Assembly (NCBI GenBank): GCA_965240325.2
Contig: OZ251222.1
Location: 3,410,001 to 3,474,000 of the forward strand
DNA: 64,000 nt
From: Rebecca billardiae RCC1528
Lineage: Eukaryota; Haptophyta
Direction of reading: 5' to 3'
A model generated the notes under the pieces. The model worked only from the letters and a program-made list of their open reading frames with translations, was not told where the DNA came from and ran no database searches. Positions 9,936 through 19,670 of this stretch are shown here, piece by piece; within the stretch, counting starts at the first letter, position 1, and every line of letters starts with the position of its first letter. The position numbers and the translations under genes are program-made.

Positions 9936-10453
9936 TACAGGCAATCGCGGGCAATAAGAAGTCAGAGATCTCACGGCTAGCCTCGGTTTCTTAGCCGTTC
10001 GGTAGCCCGAGCGCCTACGGAGTCTCAGTTTCTTAGCTAGGTCCGCCCGCCGCGCAGGCGCGGGGGGCGCAGGGGGGCAGAGCCCCCCGCTGAGTCTTTA
10101 GGCCCGGCCGGCGAGGCCGACGAAAATTTTGGGCTTTTTTGGAGCAAATCTGGCATGCTGTTGCATGGATGCTGCGGTGCACTGGCCAGGAGTCAGTCAT
10201 GACTGTCATCAGGAGAAGTCGGGACTTGGCCTGTACTCGTAGTCGGGCCGCGCGCCGCGTCCCCGACGGGCCGACTGCGCCTCGCCCCTCGGCGGACCAC
10301 TCGTCGGCCGGGACGACGTAGTCCCGGTTTCTTAGTGTGACTATGCGTATAGCGAACCAGCCAATCGCTAGCCTCAGTTTCTAGGCCAGATCCGCAGATA
10401 GCAAGCCCCAGTTTCTTAACGTGACAGCTCCTTATTGCCCGCGATTGCCTGTA
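9936..10453. mobile_element. MITE copy 1, TA-flanked, Tc1/mariner-like ends
   Basis: A 514-bp element (9938-10451) with terminal inverted repeats. The left end is CAGGCAATCGCGGGCAATAA, and the right end is its exact complement at 10432-10451. It is flanked by TA on both sides (9936-9937 and 10452-10453), the target duplication typical of Tc1/mariner MITEs. A related copy lies at 41342-41908. Internal landmarks shared by both are the run CAGAGCCCCCCGCTGAGTC, a repeated 'GTTTCTTA' motif, and GGACTTGGCCTGTACTCGTA. There is no transposase, so it is non-autonomous. Confidence 0.9.
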
Positions 10454-10785
10454 CTACAATAGCTATGGTACGTAGCTTCGGAATGAACAACGATCACTGT
10501 GTCTAGTACACTCTTACTACAGTTTACTATGATGATTTATAACGTGCACACTTGGTTTTAAAGGCGGCGTGATTATAACGCGTCCGACTGTGAATTCATG
10601 AATGAATAATAATGATTAATGTGTTATGTCGTGATAACGGCCTGAAGTCGGCTCGGAAGCACCGGCCTCAGTCGGACCGCGATGGCACTACCTACAGTAC
10701 AGGCGAGTATGATGACGTACTGTATGTGCGTGATACGTCGATCTGTCACCGTCACTTGACCGACGTCGGACCCAGCTCGGCACCG

Positions 10786-11847
10786 TCAGGTGAAGTCCAG
10801 GCCTGGGCCAGGCTTGAACACAGAGATGCCGCCGCGCACCACGCCTTCGGGCTGCCCACGCAGCATGCCCACCTGGGCGATGTACTTGACACCGGCACGC
10901 GGCGGAAGCCCGGCGTGGAGCACGCGGTGGCGGAACACGAGGGCATGCCCACGGGGCAGCTCCACGTCGATCGCGGAGTCGTCGTATTTGCCCTCGGGGA
11001 AGAGGCGGGTGGCACCTCCGTCGAGCTGCGCCCGGTCAGAGAGCGAGACGAGAAAGGTGTGGGTTGAGTCGCAGCGCGCCTTTCCGTTGGGCTCGCCGTC
11101 GGGGCGGACCGTCAGCGAGTCGGCCTGGTCATAGTGCGCGGCGAAAAACTCACCCGCCTCGTACTTTGCTATCCGCCAATTGGGGTGGAGTGCGCGGACG
11201 GCCGTGTGCGGGGCAGACTGCTCGATCGCCGTGAGCAGCTGCTCCGGCAGGCGTGGCGCCACGAGAGCCGAGAGCTCCGGGGCACAGTAGTTGCCCGTGC
11301 GCTTGTTCGTACGCAGCTGGAACGTGCCCGTCTCTTTCCTGTTCGCCTCGATACCAAACGCCTCGCCCGCGTGGATGATGTCGTCGCACTCGGCGGCCGT
11401 CAGCACACCTGCCACCACCCACGCCTGCCCGCGCACGATTTCGACCACGGCGCCGGGGGCCTGGGGTAAGTTGTGCGCGCCATAGGCCTGCGGTACGGGC
11501 TGCGCGATGTGCTGCCAGAACGTCTCAGCCAGGCGCTCCTTGCTCTGCGGTGAGAGGGGCTGTGGCAGCTTGTGTTTGCCCGCGCCTTGCTCGTCGGCAG
11601 GCGGGGCTGGAGGAGGCGGGCGTGGTGGTTGCAGGAGAACGGCGTAGAGAGCGGATTCTGGACCGATGGGACGCTCCAGGTCCGTCAGCAGGACCTCTTT
11701 GCGCTCGTACAGGTTGGCGCGTCGCTCGTCGGTCTCCACGACCATGGCGCCGTGAAAGACGATCGGCGGGTCAAGCGGCCGTGACGGGTGTGAAGACGGC
11801 CGCCAGACGTCAGAGGGGGTTTCGTCTTCTGATTTACGATTCTTCAT
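10786..11847 (-). CDS. prolyl 4-hydroxylase-like 2OG-Fe(II) dioxygenase
   Basis: A 353-residue protein whose C-terminal half is a 2-oxoglutarate/iron dioxygenase of the prolyl 4-hydroxylase alpha-subunit type. The iron ligands are visible: His238 and Asp240 in A-A-H-Y-D-Q, and His311 in R-V-L-H-A-G. Lys321 in G-V-K-Y is the likely 2OG-binding residue. G-G-A-T-R-L-F-P and P-R-G-H-A-L-V-F are typical double-stranded beta-helix strands. The N-terminal ~100 residues are charged and Pro-rich, with no obvious signal peptide, so a cytosolic or nuclear location cannot be excluded. The frame opens upstream only with GTG, so I use the first ATG, at 11847. It is transcribed in the same direction as the TPR-glycosyltransferase behind it. 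The target (peptidyl-proline, or another side chain) is not shown by sequence. Confidence 0.85.
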   Translation of the reverse strand: MKNRKSEDETPSDVWRPSSHPSRPLDPPIVFHGAMVVETDERRANLYERKEVLLTDLERPIGPESALYAVLLQPPRPPPPAPPADEQGAGKHKLPQPLSPQSKERLAETFWQHIAQPVPQAYGAHNLPQAPGAVVEIVRGQAWVVAGVLTAAECDDIIHAGEAFGIEANRKETGTFQLRTNKRTGNYCAPELSALVAPRLPEQLLTAIEQSAPHTAVRALHPNWRIAKYEAGEFFAAHYDQADSLTVRPDGEPNGKARCDSTHTFLVSLSDRAQLDGGATRLFPEGKYDDSAIDVELPRGHALVFRHRVLHAGLPPRAGVKYIAQVGMLRGQPEGVVRGGISVFKPGPGLDFT

Positions 11848-12138
11848 GTTCAGTCTGTTCACGGGTGCGCACGGTCATTTCACAGGCCGACCCTTGCCCT
11901 TGCCTTGCCCTTGCCTTGCCCGTGCGGCAACGGTCACCCCCGCCCGGCCCGGGCGGGGGATGGCCAACCGTCGTCGTGGGGGGGGGCGAAAAAAACGGCG
12001 CCGCCGCCGGCCAAAGTGTGTGCTGCAAGTTTATAATCTGGACGAAGACTAGTCGCTACGGGGCGAGATGGACGGATTGTCTAGACGGATGTCAGCATGC
12101 GAATGTCGCGGCGAGGCGGTACCACGTGCGCAGCCTGA

Positions 12139-13795
12139 CTACAGGCTGTGCCACGCCTGCTCTGCCCACTCGAGCATGACCTCGTGCGGCTTGGGACTGC
12201 GCGGGAAGCACACGACGCGCGCGCCGTCCGGCAGCTCCTCGGCGCACTCCGAGTTGAATTCGACGATGTGGCCAGGGAAGAGCGCCTGGAGCGTGTCGGG
12301 AGCGCCGCCGGTGGGCGCAGCCGCGCGACCACCGGCCGGCGCCGGGGGTAGGAGCATCTCGAGCCAGTGGTCGAACCGCAGCAGGTGCTTGAAGACAGCG
12401 CCCCCGATGAGGCCGTCGTGCAGCGGCGACAGCGCGGCGCCGCACGCGGACGCGTCCCACAGCATCACGCTCGAGTTGTACCCGCTCGGGTTGTCGGTCT
12501 CGCAGGCGAACGAGCCGGTGGAGAGCGTGGCGAACGGGCCGTCGTAGCTCAGCAACTCGTCGAGGCTGCCGACGATGATCGTGTCGAGGTCGAGGTACAG
12601 CACGCGGCCGCTCTTCACGGCGAGCGGGCCAAACAAGGCGGCCTGCGTGCGGGGCGGGGCGGCCGGCGCGCGCGCGCCGGGGACGGACGAGTGGCGCGCG
12701 TACGCGGCGAGGTCAGCGGCGTGCCGGCGTGCGTGCGCGCGCGTGCGTAGGGCGGCGACTCCTCCGGCCGCGCCGCGCCCGCCGCCCCTCGCCCCGCCCG
12801 GCGGCGCGCCGCACCTTGTACCACCAGCCGTCCCAGTCGGCGACGCCGCTGAGCTGCACCAGCTGCACGTCTGGCAGCAGCCCGGCGCCGTCGTCCGTGT
12901 AGCACACGAAGCGCGGCTGGCAGGTGGTGTGCGCCCGCACCGCCTTGTACAGCTTGTTCACGTACTGCGCGCCGTACTTGGTCCCCCACTTGACGCACAC
13001 CACCGTGAGTGCCGGCGCGGAGGACCATCGGCCGAGCCAGCCGGCCGACCGCGCCACCGGCTTGGGCGCCACTGCGGCGGGCAGCGAGATTGGCGCATAC
13101 CGCTTGCCGCCCGCCGCCTCGATCGCTCGCCAGGTGTGCTCGTAGGCCTCGTCGGCGCGCCCGCACGCGCGCAGCGCCGCGTTCAGGTTGTAGTGCGCCT
13201 CAGAGTTGATCGCCTGCGCCGCGGGCGCACCGCGCTGCTCGGCGCGCGCGCGCTGTAGCTCGATCGCCTGCTCGCTCATCGCGATGGCATCGGCGGCGCG
13301 CCCGGCCGCGAGGTACGCGACGGCGAGGTTTGTGGCGGTCTCGACTGACGCAGGCTTCAGCTCGAGCACGCGCTCGTAGTGCGGCAGCGCGCGCGCCGGC
13401 TCCCCCAGCTGCTGCAGCGTGTTTGCCAGCTCATAGTGCGCGAGCGCGTTCTGCGGGTTGAGCTCGACGGCCGTCTCGTAGTGCGAGATCGCCTTGCTCA
13501 GCCGGCCGGACTTGAAGAGGAGCTGGCCGAATTGCACGTGCGCACGCGCCTTCTCGCGTCGTCGCTCCTCCGACTTGGCCACGACCGGTGAGTGCACTGC
13601 GGGCGCAGCCGAAGCTGGCGCGCCGGGCAAGCGCCGCGAGATCAAGCGCACCTTTGGCTTGAGTGGCACGGCGGATGAGCGGGGCCGCCTGCGTGCGCGT
13701 TGGGCCAGCCACCACGCCGCCGCGGCGGCGCTCGCCACGGACACCACCCACAGCGCGCGCTCGTGCGCAGCCGTTGGCAGCGCGGCGTGCTGCAT
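12139..13795 (-). CDS. TPR-containing type II membrane glycosyltransferase
   Basis: Two exons, 13795-12815 and 12642-12139, joined across a 172-bp GTGCGG...GCAG intron in phase 0, give 494 residues. A short cytosolic N-terminus is followed by one TM segment (A-L-W-V-V-S-V-A-S-A-A-A-A-A-W-W-L-A, about 14-31). Three to four TPR units follow (about 75-200, with A-L-A-H-Y-E-L-A-N-T-L-Q-Q-L-G and A-V-E-L-N-P). The C-terminal nucleotide-sugar transferase domain spans W-G-T-K-Y-G-A-Q-Y-V-N to the end, with a D-x-D metal site at Asp345/Asp347 in Y-L-D-L-D-T split from its upstream half by the intron. This is a GT-A fold, GT8-like. A Golgi location is inferred from the topology. The ATG at 13795 precedes the TM segment. 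The gene is divergent from the next glycosyltransferase, 375 bp away. Confidence 0.8.
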
Positions 13796-14170
13796 GTCCC
13801 CGGCGCGCCGCTTCCGCTTTGCGGCGCGGGTACGCCCTTCCGCTCCGCTCCGCTGGGACCGCCGTCGTCGTCCGGAGCCCAACTGTGGAGACGAACGGCG
13901 TTCGTCGCCTTTTCTCCCCCGAACCCGTCGCTCGGTTTGTGCGATGAGACTGACCAACGCCCTTCCGCCGCCGCGCGCGGGGCGCGCGGAGCCACCGCCC
14001 GCGCAGCCGCCGCCGCGCTGGCGCGCCAACGCCTGCGCCACGACCGGAACTTGGCGGATAAAGTATGATTGTACCGCATCATCACTTTGAATCCTCAGCC
14101 TGCATCTAGGATTCTAGCAACCCGAAACAATCCAGTCACCGGCCGGACAGACGCAAACTCGCAATGTGCA

Positions 14171-15268
14171 ATGGCGGGCTTCGGGCGCATGCGGCTCTGG
14201 CTTCATTGGTCACTGCTCGTGCCCACATTAGGGGCTGGGATCTCCGGTGGCCCGCCGCTTCGGCGGGACGTTGCGACAGCCCTCTACCAGCACTACGTGC
14301 GCAACGCGAGCGCGAACGCCACCGCGAGGGTGCACGTGGGCGTGGTCGGCTCAGATGGGCATGGCGCCCGATTACGCCCAGCGGCCAGCTATGCGCGCGC
14401 GCTGACCAGCAGCCGCCTCGTGGTCACCTGCTCCCCGGACCCGTGGGAGGGCGACTCTCGCCTCGGCGAGGCGCTCAAATCGGGTGCGCTCGTGCTCTCT
14501 GACAGGCTGCTCGACCCACTGCCAGGACTGGTTGATGGCACGAATGTCGTGTTCTACGATTCGATTGAAGACATGCTGTCCAAGGTGGCGCATTATCTCG
14601 CGCACCCCGACGAGGCCGAGCGCATCGCGCGGCTCGGCCCAAGGGTCGCGCCTTTGCCCGCTCGGCTCATCGAGCACGTCCTTGGCACCGCCGGGCTGCT
14701 TGACGCGCCGGGTCCGCAGCCTGTGCGCGTCTTTGTCGAGGTGCCCAAGAACATTGCGCACCACCCGGGCACGTTTCAGACGCTCCTCGATGGGATCAGC
14801 GATTCCAAGCACGCGACGAGAGTCCACACGGTCGCCCAGGCCGATGCGATCGTCATCGACCTGATCGAAGTGGATCCGGGTATGGGCAGGTTCTACAAGA
14901 AGCGGGGCGAGGTGAAGCGCACGCTCGACCGCAGGTGGCCAGAGATCCAGAGCGCGCGCGCGGACGGCCAGAACGGCACCACACCTGGGCATTTCGTACG
15001 AGGGAAGGCACTCCCCGTCATTCTCGCGCTGGACTACTGGGATTCCAGGAGCCTCAAGGTCAAAGACCCGCGCCTCGACTACTACTTCAAGCGATCGCGC
15101 GTGCACCGGCTCCCGAGGCCGCACTGGGCCGCCAGTGCCAACCTCACGTTCCCACTCTTCTATGCGGTCAAGAAGCAGATCACCAGGGAAGTTCACAAGC
15201 AGATCGAAAAGAAGCCCAAGTGGGAAGCGAGAGAGAAAGACTTGAGCTGCTTCTTTAGACCTTCATAG
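14171..15268 (+). CDS. secretory glycosyltransferase, GT1/exostosin-like half
   Basis: A 365-residue protein starting with a signal anchor (M-R-L-W-L-H-W-S-L-L-V-P-T-L-G-A). Residues ~75-180 match the C-terminal lobe of GT-B glycosyltransferases: P-D-P-W-E-G-D-S, then E-A-L-K-S-G-A-L-V-L-S-D and an I-E-D-M-L-S-K-V-A-H-Y segment followed by H-P-D-E-A-E-R-I. The second half (V-F-V-E-V-P-K-N-I ... L-D-Y-W-D-S-R-S-L-K) is unassigned, with basic K/R-rich helices at the end. The expected N-terminal lobe is missing, so it may be a partial or rearranged enzyme. The ORF opens earlier only with TTG; the ATG at 14171 fits the hydrophobic leader. Confidence 0.65.
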   Translation: MAGFGRMRLWLHWSLLVPTLGAGISGGPPLRRDVATALYQHYVRNASANATARVHVGVVGSDGHGARLRPAASYARALTSSRLVVTCSPDPWEGDSRLGEALKSGALVLSDRLLDPLPGLVDGTNVVFYDSIEDMLSKVAHYLAHPDEAERIARLGPRVAPLPARLIEHVLGTAGLLDAPGPQPVRVFVEVPKNIAHHPGTFQTLLDGISDSKHATRVHTVAQADAIVIDLIEVDPGMGRFYKKRGEVKRTLDRRWPEIQSARADGQNGTTPGHFVRGKALPVILALDYWDSRSLKVKDPRLDYYFKRSRVHRLPRPHWAASANLTFPLFYAVKKQITREVHKQIEKKPKWEAREKDLSCFFRPS

Positions 15269-15715
15269 CCAGTGCGGTCCGATGGTGCCTGGCGGCGCCA
15301 CCGATTCGGCGTCGCGGACCGGTTGCCAACAATAAATAACATCGGCGCCGGCGGGCGGCACACACGGTATAGGCTATAGCTAGTGCATCATCATACTGGC
15401 TGATTAAACAGTCCGTCCGCGGGGTTTTATTATTCGTCTGTTTCCGGCCAATAAAGGCGAAGATCGATCGCGGGGCCGGCCGGGCCGCATAATAATCGGC
15501 TTCTGGCGCTCCAGCAGCCTGTGGCGCGGGCATCCATCAGCCTGTCTGCCTGATCAGATCAGCCACTCTGACTCGCGTCTAGTCCTGCGTTCGAGTTTAC
15601 CTGCGTCGCCGGCGCCTGCGGCTCGCACGCGGGTGCCCGGGTGGCAGACGATGACGAGCGCAAGCGCGTGTAGTATATACCGATCATCACAGCAGTAGTA
15701 GAGTCAGCAGCATCA
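15269..15715. other. intergenic spacer, convergent gene ends
   Basis: About 450 bp between the 3' ends of two convergent genes. There are short AATAAA-like runs (AACAATAAATAAC near 15330 and CCAATAAAGG near 15450) but no coding signal. Confidence 0.5.
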
Positions 15716-18700
15716 TCAAGTGCTAGGGCGTCGTTGGGCGCCGCCGCCATCCCGAGCGCCGCCTGCGGCTGCATCAGCTTCCCCAGCGACGCGTGCCGCG
15801 CGCGCTGCGTCGATGACCGTGGGTGCGCGTGGCTGCGTGGCTGCGGGTTCCGTTGGCGTCGGCGTGATGCGTGTCACCGGTTGCGTGCGTGACGCCCACC
15901 GCGAGGGGGCGCCGGCCGCGGCGCCACCGCCGCTCCAGAAGGCGCCGACTCGCTCGCGCGCTGCCGACCAGGGCGTGGCCATCGGCGCAGCGCCCGACTC
16001 TGAAAACGCATACGCGCCGCCCGCCGCATTGGCTGAGCCGTCAGCCGCGTCTGCGAGCGTCGCGGCAGGGTACTCGGGGCCGGCGTCAGGCTCCGCGGGC
16101 ATCGACGGCGGCAGGAGCGGCGGTGGCGCCCCCGCTGCGTCCCCAGCCGAGCTTGGCACGGGCAGTGGTGCGGCGCTCTCGCCGCGCGCCCTGAGCGCCT
16201 CCGGCAACGGCGGCGGCTCGGCCACCGTGTCGCCCGGGATCGGCGGCAGCATCACGCGGCGGCCAGGCGGCGGCCGCCCTGCCGCCACCGTGCCATCCTC
16301 GTAGCCTGGCGGCGGCGCCGACTCGAGCGCCGCCGCGCCCGGCTGCGCGTCGCCCGCGGCCAACACGGCCGCCACTGCCTGCTCGGCCGCGGGCTCGAGC
16401 ACGACGACCGCCGGCGCACCCTCGAGCTGCGGCACTGAGCGCGGATCGGTCCAGCTGGTCTCGCCGCTCGCCTCGTTGAAGAAGTAGAAGCGCGAGGACC
16501 TCGCGTCCGGGAAGGCCGTCCACACCTGCCGCGGGTCCCACGTCACCGTGCCGGATGTGCGCTCCTCGTAGTACCACGCGTCGCGCGCATCATCGCGGTG
16601 CGCGCGCCATATTCGCACCGAGCCCGCGGCTCGCGCGCCGGCGAGGACGGCAAGTGGGTCCGGAGGCGGCGGCGGGCGTGCAATCGCCTCGGCCGCGGGA
16701 GGCGCGTGCGGCCGCGTCCCGGGGGGCTTCGCCATCGCTCTCGGCGTCGGCTGCCCATCCCCCGCGTCGCCGTCCGCCGCGCCTTCGGCCTCCTCCTGGC
16801 GAGGCGGCGGCGGCGGCGGCGGGGCCGGGTCGTCGGCGGCCGTGCTGCTTCGCTTTGCGCGCGCGCGGCGCAGCAGCAGAGCGACTGCGCAGCACAGCAG
16901 CAGCCCGCCGCCCACGGAGATGGCGATGATCACGCCGAGCGGCACGGCAGCCTCGTCCAGGCCGAGGCCGGGCGCGAGCGGCCCGCCGCCGACGTCGTCG
17001 TCGTCGTCGTCGCCGCCGCCCCCGGCCTCCGCGCCTGCGGGCGGCGCGCTCGGGGGCGGCGCGTTGAACGGCGAGGCGATAGCCGGGACCACCTGCGCGG
17101 CCACCACGTCGGAAAAGGCCAGCACGGAGCCGTAGGTCGAGACGAGCGCGCTCAGACCCGCCGCGCCCGCCGCGCCCACCCTGCGCACCTGCGCCGCCAC
17201 CGCCCTGATCGCCTCGGTGAGCGGCCCCTGGATGGCGCGCTGCACCCGGGCCAGGCTGCTCAGCACGGAAGCGAGGTCCGCGCCCTGCAACCGGCGGCGC
17301 GCGCCGCCGCCGCCCGCGGTGTCGCGCACCTCGGCCAGCGCGTCAGCTAGCAGGCCGAGGCCCGTGCTCACGCCGAGCGAGACCGCGTCCAGCAGCTCCG
17401 CGGCCACCGTGCCGTTGGGCGCGGCGGCGGAGGGCGAGGACACGAGCTCTGACAGCAGCGCCGCGACCGCCGACGCGTTGTAACCAAGCTCGGGCGCGCG
17501 GCCCGGCACGGCCGACGCGGCCGTGCCAAATGTGGAAGCGCGCACCCACCACTCGGCCAGCAGCCACTGGCCGCGCTCGGGCCCGCGGAAGGAGGGCGCG
17601 AGCCAGCCCGCGCTCTCGGGCTGCGCCGCGGGCGGCGGCTCGAGCAGCGCCGCCGCCACGCCGCCGAGGATCGAGAGCTCCATCGACACGCGCAGCGCGG
17701 CGCTCGCAGCGAGCACATCCTCGCCCGCCCAGAGCGCGCGCAGCGGGTCCCACTCCAGCACGGGCCACGGCGCGCCCGCGCTGAGGGGCGGCAGCTCGTA
17801 CCACGCGCGCACGCGCGCCTCGATCAGCTCGATCGCCGCCGCCTCCACCGCGGCGCCCTGCACGGCGGCGGACGCGTTGGCGTAGCTGTACACGCCGAGC
17901 GGCCCACCCTCCGCGCCCGCCTCGAGCGCGCGCGAGAGCACGAGCAGCGTGCTGAGTGGCGAGAGGACCAGGCGCTCCGCGCGCCCCAGCAGCAGCGGCG
18001 CGAGCGGCGCGTACAGCTCGGCGCTGCCGTTCAGCCCGGTGTACGCGTCCACGCACTGCGCCGCTGTGCTCGCGTCGGGGGCCGGCGCCGCGGGCGCGAG
18101 CACGAAGAGAGGCGCTCCCCGCGCGGCGAGCGCCGCAGAGCTCGGCTCGCCGGTGGGCGGCGCGATGGGCGCGGCCGACGCGAGCTGTGCGTGCAGCCGC
18201 GCGGCGACGGTCGCGTCATCCGCGTGCGCGCTCGCTCGCAGGTCGGCGAAGCCGTGCACGTCGGTGAGCCCGACCGGCTCCTCGGCCGCGTCCAGCACAC
18301 CGTCTGCATTCGCGTCGAGGCCGAGCGCACAGCCAGACAGGTAGCCATCGTATGCCGTGCAGAGGTGCGGCCACAGCGCGGGCGGAGGCGGCGCGAGCGG
18401 CAGCTCGAGAGGCGGCGGCGAGGATGGCGGCGGCGGCAAGCCGGGCGGCGGCCGCGTGCCGATCGAGCCGTCGATGCTGCCGTCGATGCTGCCGCCGATG
18501 CTGCCGTCGATCGAGCCATCGATCAGGTCATCGGGGGGCGGCGATGGCGGCGATGGTGGCGACGGCGAAAAAGGAGGCGGCGGCGAGCTCGGTACCGGCG
18601 GCAATGGTGGCGGCGCGAGTTGCAGCGCTGGCGGCTGCCCGGGGCTCGGCGCCGGCGCAGGCGGTGGAGGGCTGGAGAGCACCGCCGGGATCGGCGTCGG

Positions 18701-19225
18701 CGACGGCACCGCGGGCACGGGCACGCTGAGCGCCGCGCCGGGCGCGCTGAGCTCCGGCCCGCCCAGCCGGTTTGATGACAGCAGCTCTGGCTGCATGGCT
18801 GCGAGCGAGAGCGCGTGCGGGGGCGTGGAGGGCACGCCTGGCAGAGAGGTCACCTCCGGCATGGAGACCACCTTGGGCAAGTGCACCAAGTCGACTGTGG
18901 ACATCACGTCTGGTGCCAGAGAAATGACTGGCAACGAGATGACCTCAGGCGCGCGCGGTGCGATTGGCGGTGACGGAGGCGGGCTCGTCACGAGCGGTGG
19001 CCGTGCGGGAGAGGGCGGCATCGACAATGGCGGTGGTGGTAATGGCGGTGGCGGTGCAGGCGGAGGCGGTGAGGGCGGCGGAGGCATCGGTGGCGGTGGT
19101 GATGGCGGCGGCGGTGATGGCGGTGATGGGGCCGGCTGAGGCGCTGCCGCTCGCGCGCCGCCGAGTGCCAGCAGCAGGAAGATGCGTGCGGAGATCATTG
19201 ACCCGTGGAAACAGCGTTGCGCCAT
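15716..19225 (-). CDS. SPPPP-rich single-pass membrane protein with tandem WW-like domains
   Basis: A roughly 1,169-residue protein with no intron. A signal peptide (M-I-S-A-R-I-F-L-L-L-A-L-G-G) is followed by a wall-protein-like S-P-P-P-P block, more Pro-rich sequence, a short I-D-G-S repeat, and an EF-hand-type loop (D-A-N-A-D-G-V-L-D-A-A-E). A large Ala/Leu-rich ectodomain comes next. The TM segment is V-P-L-G-V-I-I-A-I-S-V-G-G-G-L-L-L-C-C-A, followed by basic residues. The cytosolic part carries two adjacent WW-like modules (A-W-Y-Y-E-E-R-T-S-G-T-V-T-W-D-P and F-Y-F-F-N-E-A-S-G-E-T-S-W-T-D-P). This looks like a hydroxyproline-rich glycoprotein anchored in the membrane with an inner Pro-ligand-binding tail. 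In-frame ATGs exist at 19366, 19225 and 19198; I use 19225 because it lies just before the signal peptide. Confidence 0.75.
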   Translation of the reverse strand: MAQRCFHGSMISARIFLLLALGGARAAAPQPAPSPPSPPPPSPPPPMPPPPSPPPPAPPPPLPPPPLSMPPSPARPPLVTSPPPSPPIAPRAPEVISLPVISLAPDVMSTVDLVHLPKVVSMPEVTSLPGVPSTPPHALSLAAMQPELLSSNRLGGPELSAPGAALSVPVPAVPSPTPIPAVLSSPPPPAPAPSPGQPPALQLAPPPLPPVPSSPPPPFSPSPPSPPSPPPDDLIDGSIDGSIGGSIDGSIDGSIGTRPPPGLPPPPSSPPPLELPLAPPPPALWPHLCTAYDGYLSGCALGLDANADGVLDAAEEPVGLTDVHGFADLRASAHADDATVAARLHAQLASAAPIAPPTGEPSSAALAARGAPLFVLAPAAPAPDASTAAQCVDAYTGLNGSAELYAPLAPLLLGRAERLVLSPLSTLLVLSRALEAGAEGGPLGVYSYANASAAVQGAAVEAAAIELIEARVRAWYELPPLSAGAPWPVLEWDPLRALWAGEDVLAASAALRVSMELSILGGVAAALLEPPPAAQPESAGWLAPSFRGPERGQWLLAEWWVRASTFGTAASAVPGRAPELGYNASAVAALLSELVSSPSAAAPNGTVAAELLDAVSLGVSTGLGLLADALAEVRDTAGGGGARRRLQGADLASVLSSLARVQRAIQGPLTEAIRAVAAQVRRVGAAGAAGLSALVSTYGSVLAFSDVVAAQVVPAIASPFNAPPPSAPPAGAEAGGGGDDDDDDVGGGPLAPGLGLDEAAVPLGVIIAISVGGGLLLCCAVALLLRRARAKRSSTAADDPAPPPPPPPRQEEAEGAADGDAGDGQPTPRAMAKPPGTRPHAPPAAEAIARPPPPPDPLAVLAGARAAGSVRIWRAHRDDARDAWYYEERTSGTVTWDPRQVWTAFPDARSSRFYFFNEASGETSWTDPRSVPQLEGAPAVVVLEPAAEQAVAAVLAAGDAQPGAAALESAPPPGYEDGTVAAGRPPPGRRVMLPPIPGDTVAEPPPLPEALRARGESAAPLPVPSSAGDAAGAPPPLLPPSMPAEPDAGPEYPAATLADAADGSANAAGGAYAFSESGAAPMATPWSAARERVGAFWSGGGAAAGAPSRWASRTQPVTRITPTPTEPAATQPRAPTVIDAARAARVAGEADAAAGGARDGGGAQRRPST

Positions 19226-19670
19226 CGCTATCCGCGTGGTCCGTATCCTCCTCGCGCCTAAGCTCGCGTCCCGTCGCGCGGCATGGGCTGCCGTGGCGCG
19301 GTGCTCCCTGGCTGGCTGCAGCGTGGCTGGTCCGGCAGCGGACGCGATGATGCTCGCACGAATCATTGCTGGTTCGTAACGGAACTGCGGAGAACTGACC
19401 GCCGTCGTCGTGCGCCGTGAAACCGTTTTTCGTTCTCAGAAAGAGCGCGAGTGAGCGGGGGAGCCCGCAATTCTGAACCGGACTGATGCCCGATGATGAA
19501 TACGAGCGCAAAGCAACGGCTGGCGCAGGCGCCGCAGACGGTCAGCGCAGCATGCTTGCACTTCTGTACGACGACGCCTGTCGCCTGGCCCTCGACGCTG
19601 CGAGCGCTCCGAGTCAGTTCACGAGCTGGGCCTGGCGGCAGGTCAGTGATAGAGCGCAGCAAGTAGGCGA

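Noticed and set aside
9590-9994. Plus-strand frame ending in an NHL-repeat-like stretch (G-L-W-L-A-D-Q-S ... D-G-T-V-Q-A-I-A-G)
   Set aside because: The second half of the apparent repeat (Q-A-I-A-G-N-K) is encoded by the MITE terminal repeat, and the first half has no upstream repeats; the match is probably chance.
18191-19139. Gly- and Arg-rich plus-strand frames over the SPPPP gene
   Set aside because: Antisense of the proline codons; the minus strand has signal peptide, TM and WW-like features.
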